From Blattabacterium cuenoti (GTDB taxonomy: Bacteria > Bacteroidota > Bacteroidia > Flavobacteriales > Blattabacteriaceae): 64,000 bases of DNA. A program made the position numbers and the translations under genes. The notes beneath the pieces were generated by a model. It ran no database searches. It was not told the origin of the DNA and saw only the letters and a program-made list of their open reading frames with translations. Positions 47,873 through 58,769 of the stretch are shown piece after piece. Where the stretch lies: positions 372,001 through 436,000 of the forward strand of contig NZ_CP059220.1 of NCBI RefSeq assembly GCF_014252435.1. The letters run 5' to 3'. Every line of letters starts with the position of its first letter. The stretch's first letter is position 1.

Positions 47873-49270
47873 ATGAAAAAATTTAAAGATTATCATTTTT
47901 TTAGCAAAAATATTCTCAAAGCTATAGAACATGTAGGATTTAAAAATCCCACACCTATTCAAGAAAAAGTGATCCCTTTTTTATTTCATTCTAAACAAGA
48001 TCTAATAGCCTTAGCTCATACAGGAACTGGAAAAACGGCTGCTTTTGGTCTACCAATTATTCAAAATATTAATATAAAAATCGAATATCCGCAAGCTTTA
48101 ATTTTATGTCCAACAAGAGAGCTTTCATTACAAATCACAAATGATTTACAAATTTTTTCAAAATTCATCAAGTTTATAAAAATTATTTCTCTATATGGAG
48201 GTACTAATATTATTAATCAATTAAAACATTTAAAAACTCGACATCATATTATAGTAGGAACTCCTGGAAGGATTTGGGATTTAATAAAAAGAAAAAAAAT
48301 ATTTCTTTCTCAAATTAGATATTTTGTACTTGATGAAGCAGATGAAATGATGAGTATGGGTTTTAAAGATATATTGGATTGTATTATCAAAAAATTACCA
48401 GATAAAAAACAAAATTTGTTATTTTCCGCAACAATGTCTAAATATATTCATTTAATAACAAATAATTATCTAAAAAATCCCAAAAAAATAATCACTACAA
48501 CACATAATAATATTTCTTTCAATAAAACGAAACATATATATTATGTTGTTAATAATGTAAAAAAAAAATATTTAGTTTTAAAAAGAATTTTAGATGTAAA
48601 TCCTAATATATATGGAATTATATTTTGCAGTACCAAAAAAGAAACCAAAAAAGTAGCAGAATTACTGATAAAAGATTCATATAATGCTGATTTTTTATCT
48701 GGAGATTTACCTCAAACACAAAGAGAAAACGTTTTGAATAAATTTAGAAATAAAAATTTGCAATGTTTAGTTGCAACAGATATAGCATCTCGTGGTTTAG
48801 ATATCAATAACGTAACTCATGTCATACACTATGACTTACCTAAAATCAGTGAAATATATATCCATAGAAGTGGACGAACTGGCAGAGCTGGAAATGGTGG
48901 AACATCTATTTGTATTATCCATCATAATGAAAAAAAAGTTTTAAAAAAAATTGAAAAAAAAATCGGAACAAATTTCAATTATATTTTAATTCCTATAAAA
49001 AAAGAAATTGTACACAAACAAATTCTTTATTTTATCAAAAAAATAAAAAACATGATAATAGATGAGAAAAGTATGATAGATTTTATGCCTGAACTGCAAA
49101 AAAAATTATCTTTTCTTGATAAAAATGAATTAATAAAACGTTTTTCATGGATTGAATTTCATCGTTTAATTAACTTTTATAAAAATTCTAAAGATCTAAA
49201 TCATAAGTTTACTTTTAATCAATCAAAACGAAAAAAAAAAAAAAATTTTTATCCTAAATACAAAACATAA
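47873..49270 (+). CDS. DEAD-box RNA helicase
   Basis: The 465-residue ATP-dependent RNA helicase has the Q motif (GFKNPTPIQ), AHTGTGKT at 48-55, PTREL, VGTPGRI, DEAD at 154-157, SAT, and HRSGRTGRAG. A basic C-terminal tail follows with a 15-A run encoding RKKKKN. Similar to CsdA/RhlE-type helicases that act in ribosome assembly and RNA decay at low temperature. Subtype not decided. Confidence 0.93.
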   Translation: MKKFKDYHFFSKNILKAIEHVGFKNPTPIQEKVIPFLFHSKQDLIALAHTGTGKTAAFGLPIIQNINIKIEYPQALILCPTRELSLQITNDLQIFSKFIKFIKIISLYGGTNIINQLKHLKTRHHIIVGTPGRIWDLIKRKKIFLSQIRYFVLDEADEMMSMGFKDILDCIIKKLPDKKQNLLFSATMSKYIHLITNNYLKNPKKIITTTHNNISFNKTKHIYYVVNNVKKKYLVLKRILDVNPNIYGIIFCSTKKETKKVAELLIKDSYNADFLSGDLPQTQRENVLNKFRNKNLQCLVATDIASRGLDINNVTHVIHYDLPKISEIYIHRSGRTGRAGNGGTSICIIHHNEKKVLKKIEKKIGTNFNYILIPIKKEIVHKQILYFIKKIKNMIIDEKSMIDFMPELQKKLSFLDKNELIKRFSWIEFHRLINFYKNSKDLNHKFTFNQSKRKKKKNFYPKYKT

Positions 49271-49397
49271 ATCCAATTAAAAATTCAATAACAAAGAATA
49301 TAATTAATTCAATTATTATATAATGACAATATTAATATGAGTTGAATTTTTTTTCATCAACCAATTATTACTATTAAACTTAAAACATTTTACTATT

Positions 49398-50483
49398 ATG
49401 GGAGGTAATATTTTTGGAAGCCTTTTTAGGGTAAGTACTTTTGGAGAAAGTCATGGATGCGCTATGGGTGGTGTAATCGATGGATGTCCATCAAAAATAA
49501 CATTAGATATCAAAGAAATTCAATATGAATTAAATAGGAGAAAGCCAGGTCAGTCATCTATTGTAACTCAACGTAAAGAACCTGACCAAGTAATTTTTTT
49601 ATCTGGAATTATAAACAATCAAACAACAGGTACTCCTATTGGTTTTATTATTTATAATAAGGATCATAATACTAAAGACTATAAACATATTAAAAATGTT
49701 TATCGTCCTTCTCATTCTGATTTTACTTATGAAAAAAAATATGGAATCAGAGATTATAGAGGAGGAGGTCGTTCATCAGCACGAGAAACAATATGTAGAG
49801 TAGTAGCTGGAGCTATAGCTAAACAATTCCTAAAAAAAGTTCAAATAACATCTTATGTTTCAAGTGTTGGTCCTATATCTACAAAAAAATCGTATCAAAA
49901 ATTAGATTTATCTAGAGAATCCATAGAAAAAAGTACGATAAGATGTCCTGAATATAAAACTTCTGAAAAAATGATATCTTTTATTCATAAAATTAAAAAA
50001 GAAGGAGACACAATCGGTGGAATTATTACCTGTGTAATCAAAAATTTACCCATTGGTATAGGAGAACCAATTTTTAATAAATTACATGCCGAATTGGGGA
50101 AAGCAATGCTTTCAATCAACGCAGTAAAAGGATTTGAATATGGAAGTGGATTTGATGGAACCAAATTAAAAGGATCTCAACATAATGATTTATTTTATTC
50201 AAATGGAAAAACCAAAACAAATCATTCCGGTGGTATACAAGGGGGCATATCCAATGGAATGGATATTTATTTTAAAGTAGCTTTTAAACCAGTAGCAACA
50301 ATAATGAAAGAACAAAAAACTATAGATGAAAATGGAAATTATGTTTTTATAGATGGAAAAGGTAGACATGATCCTTGTGTTTTACCTAGAGCTGTTCCTA
50401 TAGTAGAAGCAATGACTGCTTTAGTTTTAATGGAATACCATATGTATGCAAAATTATCTAATTCTTCATCAATTTTCAATTGA
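49398..50483 (+). CDS. aroC: Chorismate synthase
   Basis: Last shikimate-pathway enzyme, making chorismate for aromatic amino acids and for menF. The 361-residue product has [55 protein letters not shown] and [19 protein letters not shown], plus [14 protein letters not shown]. It lacks no recognisable motif. It overlaps miaA by 4 bp. The 127 bp upstream hold no recognisable element. Confidence 0.97.
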   Translation: MGGNIFGSLFRVSTFGESHGCAMGGVIDGCPSKITLDIKEIQYELNRRKPGQSSIVTQRKEPDQVIFLSGIINNQTTGTPIGFIIYNKDHNTKDYKHIKNVYRPSHSDFTYEKKYGIRDYRGGGRSSARETICRVVAGAIAKQFLKKVQITSYVSSVGPISTKKSYQKLDLSRESIEKSTIRCPEYKTSEKMISFIHKIKKEGDTIGGIITCVIKNLPIGIGEPIFNKLHAELGKAMLSINAVKGFEYGSGFDGTKLKGSQHNDLFYSNGKTKTNHSGGIQGGISNGMDIYFKVAFKPVATIMKEQKTIDENGNYVFIDGKGRHDPCVLPRAVPIVEAMTALVLMEYHMYAKLSNSSSIFN

Positions 50484-51406
50484 AAAAAAAAATCATCTTA
50501 TTTATATTAGGACCTACATGTGTTGGAAAAACCAATTTATCTATTTATTTAGCTAAAAAATTCAAAACAGAAATTTTATCTATTGATTCTAGACAATTCT
50601 ATAAAGAATTGAAAATAGGGACATCGATGCCAGATGAAAAAGCATTAAATACAGTACCTCATCATTTTATAGGACATTTACATTTTTATCAAAATTATAA
50701 TGCAAAATTATTTGAAACAGATTTTTTAAAAAAAACGTCTAAACTATTTCATAAATATTCTATCTTAATAGCAGTAGGAGGATCAAGTTTATATGAAAAA
50801 TCTATAACAGAAGGACTATGTCATATCCCAGACATTGATCCAAAAATTCATAATGAATTAATTGTTCATTATAAAAAAAAAGGAATTCAATATTTACAAA
50901 AAGAATTTTTAAATATTAAAAATCAAAACGATGTAATGGATATACATAATCCTAGACGTTTAATACGATATATAGAAATATTTAAATCAACAGGAAAAAC
51001 TCCTTTATTTTTTTGGAAAAAAAATAAAAAAAAAAGAAATTTTATAACTTTAAAAGTTGGTCTTTTTTTACCAAAAAATGAAATTTTTAATCGTATACAC
51101 ATTCGTGTAAATTCTATGATCAAAAAAGGACTCCTTCATGAAGCAAAAAAATTTTATCCTTATAAAAATTTGAATAGTTTACAAACAATAGGGTACAAAG
51201 AAATATATTCTTTTTTGGAAAAAAAAGAAAAAATTTGTATAAAAAACGTTATAAAAAACATAGAAATAAATACTAGAAAATATGTGAAAAAACAGATAAC
51301 TTGGTATAAAAAATATCAAGATATCACATGGTTTGATCCAAAAAATCAAGTAGATATATTGAATTTTATATCAAGAAAATGGGCGATACTGGATTTGAAC
51401 CAGTGA
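50480..51406 (+). CDS. miaA: tRNA dimethylallyltransferase MiaA
   Basis: Adds a dimethylallyl group from DMAPP (made via idi) to A37 of tRNAs reading UNN codons, later methylthiolated by MiaB. The 308-residue product has the P-loop GPTCVGKT (11-18), [15 protein letters not shown], the [11 protein letters not shown] segment and the C-terminal [13 protein letters not shown]. Start is the TTG at 50480 overlapping the aroC stop. The last eight residues and stop (51380-51406) are written in the antisense of tRNA-Val. Confidence 0.94.
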   Translation: MKKKIILFILGPTCVGKTNLSIYLAKKFKTEILSIDSRQFYKELKIGTSMPDEKALNTVPHHFIGHLHFYQNYNAKLFETDFLKKTSKLFHKYSILIAVGGSSLYEKSITEGLCHIPDIDPKIHNELIVHYKKKGIQYLQKEFLNIKNQNDVMDIHNPRRLIRYIEIFKSTGKTPLFFWKKNKKKRNFITLKVGLFLPKNEIFNRIHIRVNSMIKKGLLHEAKKFYPYKNLNSLQTIGYKEIYSFLEKKEKICIKNVIKNIEINTRKYVKKQITWYKKYQDITWFDPKNQVDILNFISRKWAILDLNQ

Positions 51407-51455
51407 CCTTCTGTTTGTAAAACAGATGCTCTGAACCATACTGAGCTAATCACCC
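51380..51455 (-). tRNA. tRNA-Val (anticodon UAC)
   Basis: Reverse complement reads GGGTGAT, D arm GCTC/GAGC, anticodon stem TCTGT/ACAGA with loop TTTACAA (anticodon TAC), variable AGGTC, T arm ACTGG/CCAGT with TTCAAAT, acceptor ATCGCCC and discriminator A: 76 nt, CCA not encoded. All stems pair, with one G-U in the acceptor. The UAC anticodon with U34 can read all Val codons. The 3' 27 nt overlap the end of miaA on the other strand. Confidence 0.97.
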
Positions 51456-51511
51456 TATAATTTTTACGGAAATGAATTATTTTCAAATGTAAGAAAAAAA
51501 ATTGACTACAA

Positions 51512-52759
51512 TTAATTCAATACTTCAGATACGACAAATGTACTTCCGCTTATAATAATTAAATCATTTTGATCTGACTTTTTTTTTGCATAAGAAAAAG
51601 CTTCTTTTACAGAATGAAAAAATTTGATATTTTTATGGTTTTGAAAACAATTTTTCACTATATTTTTTAAATCATTGATTGGATATTTTCTATCTATATT
51701 AGGTTGACAAAAATAATACAAGGATTGTTTAGGAAAATATTTTAATAAATTTTTCACTTTTTTTTCTTTGACAAATCCTAAAACTAAATGTAGTTTTTCA
51801 TACAATTCTTTTTTTATCTGAGAATTAACCATATATATACCATTTTCATTATGTGCTATATCACAAATAATTTTTGGTTTTTCTTGCTGAATAATATGCC
51901 AACGTCCTTGAAAATTTGTGTTTTCTATTACATTTTTTAATCCTCTTTTTATCGACCTTTCGGATATAAATATATTTTTTCTCTTATTTAAAATTTCAAT
52001 AGTTTTTAACACTGTACACTTATTAAAGTGTTGATAATCTGCTTGAAGTGGAGATATATATTTATAACTTTCTTTTTTTCTACCAGAAAAGTAAATTGGT
52101 GCATTCTTTTTTAATGCTTCTTTAAAAAAAAATAATCGTATATTTTTTGATGTTTTTCTTCCTATTACTATAGGTATTTGTTCTTTGATAATTCCTGCTT
52201 TTTCAAAAGCAATATTCAAAATACTTTTTCCAAAAACATTCGTATGATCTTTACTTATATTAGTAATTACAGATATCTCCGGATTAATTATATTGGTTGA
52301 ATCTAATCGACCACCCATTCCTACTTCAATAATAGCTATATTTACTTTTTTTTCTTTAAAATATTGAAAAGCTAAAGCTGTATTCATTTCAAAAAATGAA
52401 ATATTTTCCTTTTCTATAAAATATCTATTTTTCTGAATAAAGTCTACAATAAATTCTTTTTCAATTAATGATCCATTATAAGTAATTCTTTCCCTAAAAT
52501 CTTTGATATGAGGAGATATAAATAACCCTATTTTATATTTTTCTTCTTGTAAAATAGAAGATAACATATGAACAGTAGAACCTTTTCCATTTGTCCCTCC
52601 AACATGAATACTCTTAAAAAAATTTTGTGGATTACCTAAATGAAAACAAAAATTATTGATTCTTTTTAATCCTGATTTATATGATTTTAATCCTTCCTTT
52701 TGATACAATGGAAGACGATTGAATATCCATTGAATAATTTCTGAATATGAATCTTTCAA
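51512..52759 (-). CDS. folC: Folylpolyglutamate synthase / dihydrofolate synthase
   Basis: Adds glutamate to dihydropteroate and extends folate polyglutamates. The 415-residue Mur-ligase-type protein has the P-loop GGTNGKGSTVH (GTNGKGST at 55-62), GLFISPHIKDFRERI, ITNISKDHTNVFG and the C-terminal CDIAHNENGIYMV domain. Length is normal. Divergent from glnS, with only 83 bp between their predicted starts. Confidence 0.95.
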   Translation of the reverse strand: MKDSYSEIIQWIFNRLPLYQKEGLKSYKSGLKRINNFCFHLGNPQNFFKSIHVGGTNGKGSTVHMLSSILQEEKYKIGLFISPHIKDFRERITYNGSLIEKEFIVDFIQKNRYFIEKENISFFEMNTALAFQYFKEKKVNIAIIEVGMGGRLDSTNIINPEISVITNISKDHTNVFGKSILNIAFEKAGIIKEQIPIVIGRKTSKNIRLFFFKEALKKNAPIYFSGRKKESYKYISPLQADYQHFNKCTVLKTIEILNKRKNIFISERSIKRGLKNVIENTNFQGRWHIIQQEKPKIICDIAHNENGIYMVNSQIKKELYEKLHLVLGFVKEKKVKNLLKYFPKQSLYYFCQPNIDRKYPINDLKNIVKNCFQNHKNIKFFHSVKEAFSYAKKKSDQNDLIIISGSTFVVSEVLN

Positions 52760-52842
52760 ATTTTTATTTTTTTTAAAAAAAAATATTTTATAAATTAAAA
52801 ATTTTAACTTATATTATATTTGAACTTAAAATAAATTATAGA

Positions 52843-54507
52843 ATAAAATCTAATTTACATTTTATTGAAAAGATTATAGAAGAAGATATAAAAAATGGAC
52901 TTCCAATAGAAAAAATAAAATTTCGATTTCCTCCAGAACCAAATGGTTATTTACATATTGGACATGTAAAATCTATATATCTGAATTTTCAACTTGGAAT
53001 AAAATATCAGGCTCCAGTTATTTTGCGATTTGATGACACAAATCCCATAGGAGAAAATGAACAATTTATAGAATCTATCAAACAAGATATTACATTTTTA
53101 GGATTTAAATGGAATAAAGTAAGCTATGCTTCAGATTATTTTCAAACACTTTATGAATGGGCTATAAAATTAATACAAAATAATCAAGCTTATGTAGATA
53201 ACCAATCTAAAAAAAATATCAAAATTCAAAGAAAAAATTCTTATACAATTGGAATTAATAGTAAACATAGAAATAGATCGATTCTTGAAAATATAAATCT
53301 TTTTCAAAAGATGAAAAATGGATTTTTTCAAGAAGGATCTTGTGTTTTAAGAGCAAAAATAAATATGGAATCTCCTAATATGAACATGAGAGATCCTATC
53401 ATGTATAGAATTTTATATAAAAAACATCATCGAACTGGAAATAAGTGGTGTATATATCCTACTTACGATTGGACTCATGGACAATGTGATTATATTGAAG
53501 AAATATCTCATTCTTTATGTTCATTAGAATTTGAAAATAAAAAACCATTATATAATTGGTTTTTAAATAAAATATTTGATAAAAAAAAAATCATACCTAA
53601 ACAAATAGAATTTTCAAGATTACATGTTAGTCATTCAATAACTAGTAAAAGAAAAATTAATTTTTTAATACAAAAAAATATCATTCGTTCTTGGAGTGAT
53701 CCACGAATATTAACAATATCTGGTCTACGTAATAAAGGATATACTTCATCATCATTGAAAAATTTTATTCAAAAAATTGGAATTACAAAAAGAAATAATA
53801 ATATTGATATATCTTTTTTAGAATTTTGTATTAGAAATCATTTAAATAAAATAGCTCCTAGAGTGATGGTTGTTTTATCTCCATTAAAATTAATTATCGA
53901 TAATTATATAGAAAATAAAACAGAATGGATAAATACTCAAAATAACCCAGAAGATCTATCTTTTGGAAAAAGAAAAATTCCTTTTTCTAGATATCTTTAT
54001 ATTGAAAAAAACGATTTTTCAGAAAAAAACAAAAAAAATTTTTTTCGATTACAAATCGGAAAAAAAATTAGATTAAAAAGTGCTTATATCATTCAAGCAA
54101 ATTTTTTTACCAAAAAAAAAAATGGAGACATTGATGAAATTCATTGTACTTATGATCCAGAAAGTCAATATAACAAAAAAAACAGAACTCATCATAAAAA
54201 TACAATGAAAACATTACATTGGGTTTCTATCAAGCATTCTATTCCAATAAAAATAAATTTATATCAAACTTTGTTTTTAAAAAAAAAACCAGAAGAAGAT
54301 GAAGACTTTTATAATTATATCAATCCAAAATCAAAAAATGAAATTATAGGTCAAGCAGAACCATCTTTGAAACAATCTCAAATAGGAACTCATTTTCAAT
54401 TTCAAAGAATTGGATATTTTTATATTGTAAAAAATAATCATAATAATGATATTACTGCAAACAAAATAGTATCTATTAAAAATCAATGGAAAAAAAAAAT
54501 TTTATAA
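52843..54507 (+). CDS. glnS: Glutaminyl-tRNA synthetase, no canonical start codon
   Basis: Class I synthetase charging tRNA-Gln. Homology begins with [13 protein letters not shown] (from 52861) and continues through [27 protein letters not shown], the tRNA-interacting [26 protein letters not shown] and ITSKRK (for KMSKS). The frame is open back to the stop at 52774, but no ATG, GTG or TTG occurs before the HIGH motif. I mark the ATA at 52843, which gives [10 protein letters not shown] and 554 residues, as provisional. ATT at 52813 or 52801 are alternatives, or a sequencing change of the original ATG. The TAA at 54505 also abuts rpoC. Confidence 0.9.
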   Translation: MKSNLHFIEKIIEEDIKNGLPIEKIKFRFPPEPNGYLHIGHVKSIYLNFQLGIKYQAPVILRFDDTNPIGENEQFIESIKQDITFLGFKWNKVSYASDYFQTLYEWAIKLIQNNQAYVDNQSKKNIKIQRKNSYTIGINSKHRNRSILENINLFQKMKNGFFQEGSCVLRAKINMESPNMNMRDPIMYRILYKKHHRTGNKWCIYPTYDWTHGQCDYIEEISHSLCSLEFENKKPLYNWFLNKIFDKKKIIPKQIEFSRLHVSHSITSKRKINFLIQKNIIRSWSDPRILTISGLRNKGYTSSSLKNFIQKIGITKRNNNIDISFLEFCIRNHLNKIAPRVMVVLSPLKLIIDNYIENKTEWINTQNNPEDLSFGKRKIPFSRYLYIEKNDFSEKNKKNFFRLQIGKKIRLKSAYIIQANFFTKKKNGDIDEIHCTYDPESQYNKKNRTHHKNTMKTLHWVSIKHSIPIKINLYQTLFLKKKPEEDEDFYNYINPKSKNEIIGQAEPSLKQSQIGTHFQFQRIGYFYIVKNNHNNDITANKIVSIKNQWKKKIL

Positions 54508-57500
54508 AATTTCTGTATCTACATCATCATATTCCTTTAAACCTGTACCTGCTGGTATTTTGTGTCCTACAATTACGTTTTCTTTTAATCCATATAAATA
54601 ATCTGTTTTTCCACTTATAGCTGCTTCACTTAATACTTTCGTTGTTTCTTGAAATGAAGCCGCTGATATGAAAGATTTAGTTTGTAATGCAGATCTAGTT
54701 ATTCCTTGTAATATAGGTCTACCCGTAGCTGGAATTGCATTCCTTACTTTCATCAATTGTTTCTTTTGGTATTTTAATACTGTATTCTCATTTCTAAAAT
54801 CTCTATAACTAATCAGACTTCCTTTATCAAAAATTTTTGAATCTCCGGAACATTCAACTACTTTCATTTGAGAAATTTTATCATTTTCTTCTATAAAATC
54901 ATCTTTATACTCAATACTTCCTTCTAAAAACTTAGAATCTCCTATATTTAAAACCTCAATTTTCCTCATCATTTGTAAAACAATTATTTCAAAATGTTTA
55001 TCATTAATCTTTACACCTTGTAAACGATATACTTCTTGTATCTCTTCAATCAGATATTCTTGTACAGCTCGCGGACCTTTAATATTCAAAATATCATTAG
55101 GAGTCACTGCTCCATCTGAAATAGGCATTCCTGCTTTTATATAATCATTTTCTTGAACCAGAATCTGATTTGATAATTTGATTAAATATTTTTTCACTTC
55201 TCCATTTTTAGATTCTACAATAATCTCTCTATTTCCCCTTTTAATTTTACCATGACTCACTATTCCATCCATTTCTGAAACAACTGCTGGATTGGATGGA
55301 TTTCTTGCTTCAAATAATTCAGATAATCTAGGTAATCCTCCTGTAATATCTCCAGATTTAGCTGATTTTCTAGGAACTTTGACTAAGATTTTTCCCTGTT
55401 TTATTTGTTCTCCATCTTTTACCATTAAATGGCCTCCTAATGGTAAATTATATATTTTTAATTCTTCATTTTTTTCATTCACAATTTTTAATGTCGGAAT
55501 TAAACTTCTATTTCTTCCTTCTGTTACTACTTTTTCTTGAAATCCAGTTTGTTCATCTACTTCTAATTGAAATGTTACCCCCTGCTCTAAATGTTGATAT
55601 AATACAGTTCCTGAATATTCTGAAATCATTACAGCATTATATAAATCCCATTTACAAATTAAATCTCCTTCTTTAAGAAAATCCCCATTTTGAACAAATA
55701 GAGAAGATCCATAAGGAATATTATTGGTCATTAAAATAGATGATTTCTTTGTATTAAATAATTTCATTTCTGATGTTCTAGATACCACTATTCCTAGTTC
55801 CTCATTTTTTTCATTCGTTTTTACCAATTTTAAATCTTCAAATTCTATATATCCATTATATTTCGCTATTATTTGTGAAGATTCAGTTATAGTACCAGCA
55901 GTTCCACCAACATGAAAAGTTCTTAATGTTAATTGAGTTCCAGGTTCTCCAATAGATTGTGCTGCAATAACTCCTACAGCTTCTCCTTTTTGAACTATTT
56001 TCCCTGTAGATAAATTTCTTCCATAACATTTTGCACAAATCCCCATTTTTGCTTCACATGTTAATGGAGATCTTACTTCTACTACTTCAATTCCATATTC
56101 TTCTATCATCCTAGCTATTTTTTCATCAATCATAGATCCAGAATGAATAATAACTATTGGATCATCATTATTTCTATTATAAACAACATCATTTAAAGAT
56201 ATTCTACCTAAAATTCTATCAAATAATGTTTCAACTATTTCTTCATTTTTTTTTAATGCATGCATTTCTAACCCACGTAAAGTATTACAATCTTCCATTT
56301 TTATTATAACATCTTGAGCTGCATCTACTAATCTTCTTGTAAGATAACCAGCATCTGCTGTTTTTAAAGCAGTATCAGCTAAACCTTTACGTGCTCCATG
56401 AGTAGAAATAAAATATTCTAAAATAGATAATCCTTCTTTAAAATTAGATAAAATAGGATTTTCAATAATTTCTCCTCCAGAAGATCCGGTTTTTTGAGGT
56501 TTTGCCATTAAACCTCTCATTCCAGAAAGTTGACGAATTTGTTCTTTAGAACCTCTCGCTCCAGAATCTAACATCATATACACAGGATTAAATCCTTTTT
56601 TATCTTCTCGCATATGTTTCATTACTTTTTCGGTAAGCATCGAATTAGTATTAGTCCATATATCAATTGTTTGATTATAACGTTCATTATTAGTAACCAA
56701 TCCCATGTTATAATTCATTTTGACGTGGTCTACTTTTTTTATAGCATCATTTACCATATTTCCTTTATCATTAGGAACAAGAATGTCCCCTAAACCAAAT
56801 GAAAGACCTCCTTTAAATGCATTATAGAAACCTAAATTCTTAATATCATCTAAAAATTTAGACGTAGTTGGTACATTTGTATAAAATAGTATCTTTCCTA
56901 TTATTTCCCTTAATGATTTTTTAGTTAACGATTTATTAATATATCCAACATTTTTAGGTATTACTTGATTAAATAATACTCTTCCTACAGTTGTTTCTAT
57001 AATCTTTTTCAAAAAATTATTATTATTATCACGAATCGTCACTTTTACTTTAATTAAAGCATGTAAATCCACAGCTTTTTGATTATATGCAATCTGCACT
57101 TCTTCTGAAGAATAAAATATATTTCCTTCTCCTTTTACTATTGAATTCGTATCAGATAATCGTATTTTCGTCATATAATAAAGACCTAAAACCATATCTT
57201 GTGATGGAACTGTAATTGGAATTCCATTTGCAGGATTTAAAATATTTTGAGAAGCTAACATTAATAACTGAGCTTCTAATATTGCTGCATTAGAAAGAGG
57301 AAGATGAACAGCCATTTGATCTCCATCAAAATCTGCATTAAAAGCTGAACAAACTAATGGATGTAATTGAATAGCTTTACCTTCAATTAATTTCGGTTGA
57401 AATGCTTGTATTCCTAACCTGTGTAAAGTAGGAGCTCTATTTAATAAAATAGGATGACCCCTTAAAACATTTTCTAAAATGTCCCATATCATAGATGTTC

Positions 57501-58749
57501 TTTTATCAATAATTCGTTTTGCAGATTTAACGGTTTTGACAATACCTCTTTCAATTAATTTTCTTATAATAAACGGTTTATATAATTCTGCCGCCATTTC
57601 TTTTGGTAAGCCACATTCATGTAATTTTAAATGAGGTCCAACCACAATGACTGATCTAGCTGAATAATCTACTCTTTTGCCAAGAAGATTCTGTCTAAAA
57701 CGACCCTGTTTTCCTTTTAAAGAATCAGATAATGATTTTAAAGGACGATTTGCTTCTGATTTTACAGCAGATACTTTTCTAGAATTATCAAATAAAGAAT
57801 CTACTGACTCTTGTAACATTCTTTTTTCATTTCGAAGAATCACTTCAGGAGCTTTAATTTCTATCAACCTTTTCAATCGATTATTTCTAATTAAAACACG
57901 ACGATAAAGATCGGTCATGTCTGATGAAGCATATCTACCTCCATCTAAAGGAACTAAAGGACGTAATTCTGGTGGAATAACCGATAACACTCGTATTATC
58001 ATCCATGATGGATTCCCTCCATTTTTTTTTCCTTCTCTAAATGATTCTACAACTTGTAAACGTTTTAATGCTTCTGTTCTTCTTTGTTTCGAAGTTTCAT
58101 TGCAAACTTGATTTCTTAAATTAATATATAAAGAATCTAAATCAATACGATTTAACAAATCTTCTATACATTCAGCTCCCATTTTTGCTATAAACTTATC
58201 TGAATCAGAATCATCTAAATTTTGATTTCCTTTTGGAAGTTGATTTAAAATATGTAAATATTCCTCTTCTGTTAAAAATTCTCCTTTTCGAATTTTATTC
58301 TTTTTATCTAAAAAAGAAGCCACCCCACTTTGAACAACTACATATCGTTCATAATATATAATCATATCTAGTTTTTTCGATGGTAATCCTAATAAATACC
58401 CAATTTTATTAGGAGATGTACGAAAACACCAAATATGAACTACGGGAACAATAAGACTAATATGACCCATTCGTTCTCTTCTCACTCTTTTTTCAGTGAC
58501 TTCCACTCCACATCTATCACATACTATTCCTTTATAACGAATTCTTTTGTATTTTCCACAAGCACATTCATAATCTTTTATAGGACCAAAAATACGTTCA
58601 CAAAAAAGTCCGTCTCTTTCCGGTTTATGAGTTCGATAATTAATTGTCTCTGGTTTTAAAACTTCACCATAAGATTCTTTTAAAATTACTTCTGGTGAAG
58701 ATAATCTAATAATAATTTTACTAAATTTTGTATTTCTTTTTTTATACAT
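54502..58749 (-). CDS. rpoC: RNA polymerase subunit beta'
   Basis: Catalytic subunit of RNA polymerase. The 1415-residue product has the N-terminal zinc ribbon (C62, C64, C77, C80), the lid/rudder region, the catalytic [10 protein letters not shown] (471-480) with three Asp residues for Mg, the second zinc site [15 protein letters not shown], and the bridge and trigger elements ([16 protein letters not shown]). Length is near the E. coli protein. It follows rpoB by 20 bp and ends in a hexamer shared with glnS. Confidence 0.99.
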   Translation of the reverse strand: MYKKRNTKFSKIIIRLSSPEVILKESYGEVLKPETINYRTHKPERDGLFCERIFGPIKDYECACGKYKRIRYKGIVCDRCGVEVTEKRVRRERMGHISLIVPVVHIWCFRTSPNKIGYLLGLPSKKLDMIIYYERYVVVQSGVASFLDKKNKIRKGEFLTEEEYLHILNQLPKGNQNLDDSDSDKFIAKMGAECIEDLLNRIDLDSLYINLRNQVCNETSKQRRTEALKRLQVVESFREGKKNGGNPSWMIIRVLSVIPPELRPLVPLDGGRYASSDMTDLYRRVLIRNNRLKRLIEIKAPEVILRNEKRMLQESVDSLFDNSRKVSAVKSEANRPLKSLSDSLKGKQGRFRQNLLGKRVDYSARSVIVVGPHLKLHECGLPKEMAAELYKPFIIRKLIERGIVKTVKSAKRIIDKRTSMIWDILENVLRGHPILLNRAPTLHRLGIQAFQPKLIEGKAIQLHPLVCSAFNADFDGDQMAVHLPLSNAAILEAQLLMLASQNILNPANGIPITVPSQDMVLGLYYMTKIRLSDTNSIVKGEGNIFYSSEEVQIAYNQKAVDLHALIKVKVTIRDNNNNFLKKIIETTVGRVLFNQVIPKNVGYINKSLTKKSLREIIGKILFYTNVPTTSKFLDDIKNLGFYNAFKGGLSFGLGDILVPNDKGNMVNDAIKKVDHVKMNYNMGLVTNNERYNQTIDIWTNTNSMLTEKVMKHMREDKKGFNPVYMMLDSGARGSKEQIRQLSGMRGLMAKPQKTGSSGGEIIENPILSNFKEGLSILEYFISTHGARKGLADTALKTADAGYLTRRLVDAAQDVIIKMEDCNTLRGLEMHALKKNEEIVETLFDRILGRISLNDVVYNRNNDDPIVIIHSGSMIDEKIARMIEEYGIEVVEVRSPLTCEAKMGICAKCYGRNLSTGKIVQKGEAVGVIAAQSIGEPGTQLTLRTFHVGGTAGTITESSQIIAKYNGYIEFEDLKLVKTNEKNEELGIVVSRTSEMKLFNTKKSSILMTNNIPYGSSLFVQNGDFLKEGDLICKWDLYNAVMISEYSGTVLYQHLEQGVTFQLEVDEQTGFQEKVVTEGRNRSLIPTLKIVNEKNEELKIYNLPLGGHLMVKDGEQIKQGKILVKVPRKSAKSGDITGGLPRLSELFEARNPSNPAVVSEMDGIVSHGKIKRGNREIIVESKNGEVKKYLIKLSNQILVQENDYIKAGMPISDGAVTPNDILNIKGPRAVQEYLIEEIQEVYRLQGVKINDKHFEIIVLQMMRKIEVLNIGDSKFLEGSIEYKDDFIEENDKISQMKVVECSGDSKIFDKGSLISYRDFRNENTVLKYQKKQLMKVRNAIPATGRPILQGITRSALQTKSFISAASFQETTKVLSEAAISGKTDYLYGLKENVIVGHKIPAGTGLKEYDDVDTEIL

Positions 58750-58769
58750 TTTTTATTATAAAGCTAATT

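Noticed and set aside
53023-53025. TTG at 53023 as the glnS start
   Set aside because: It would remove the HIGH motif and the whole conserved N-terminus, which is encoded in frame upstream.
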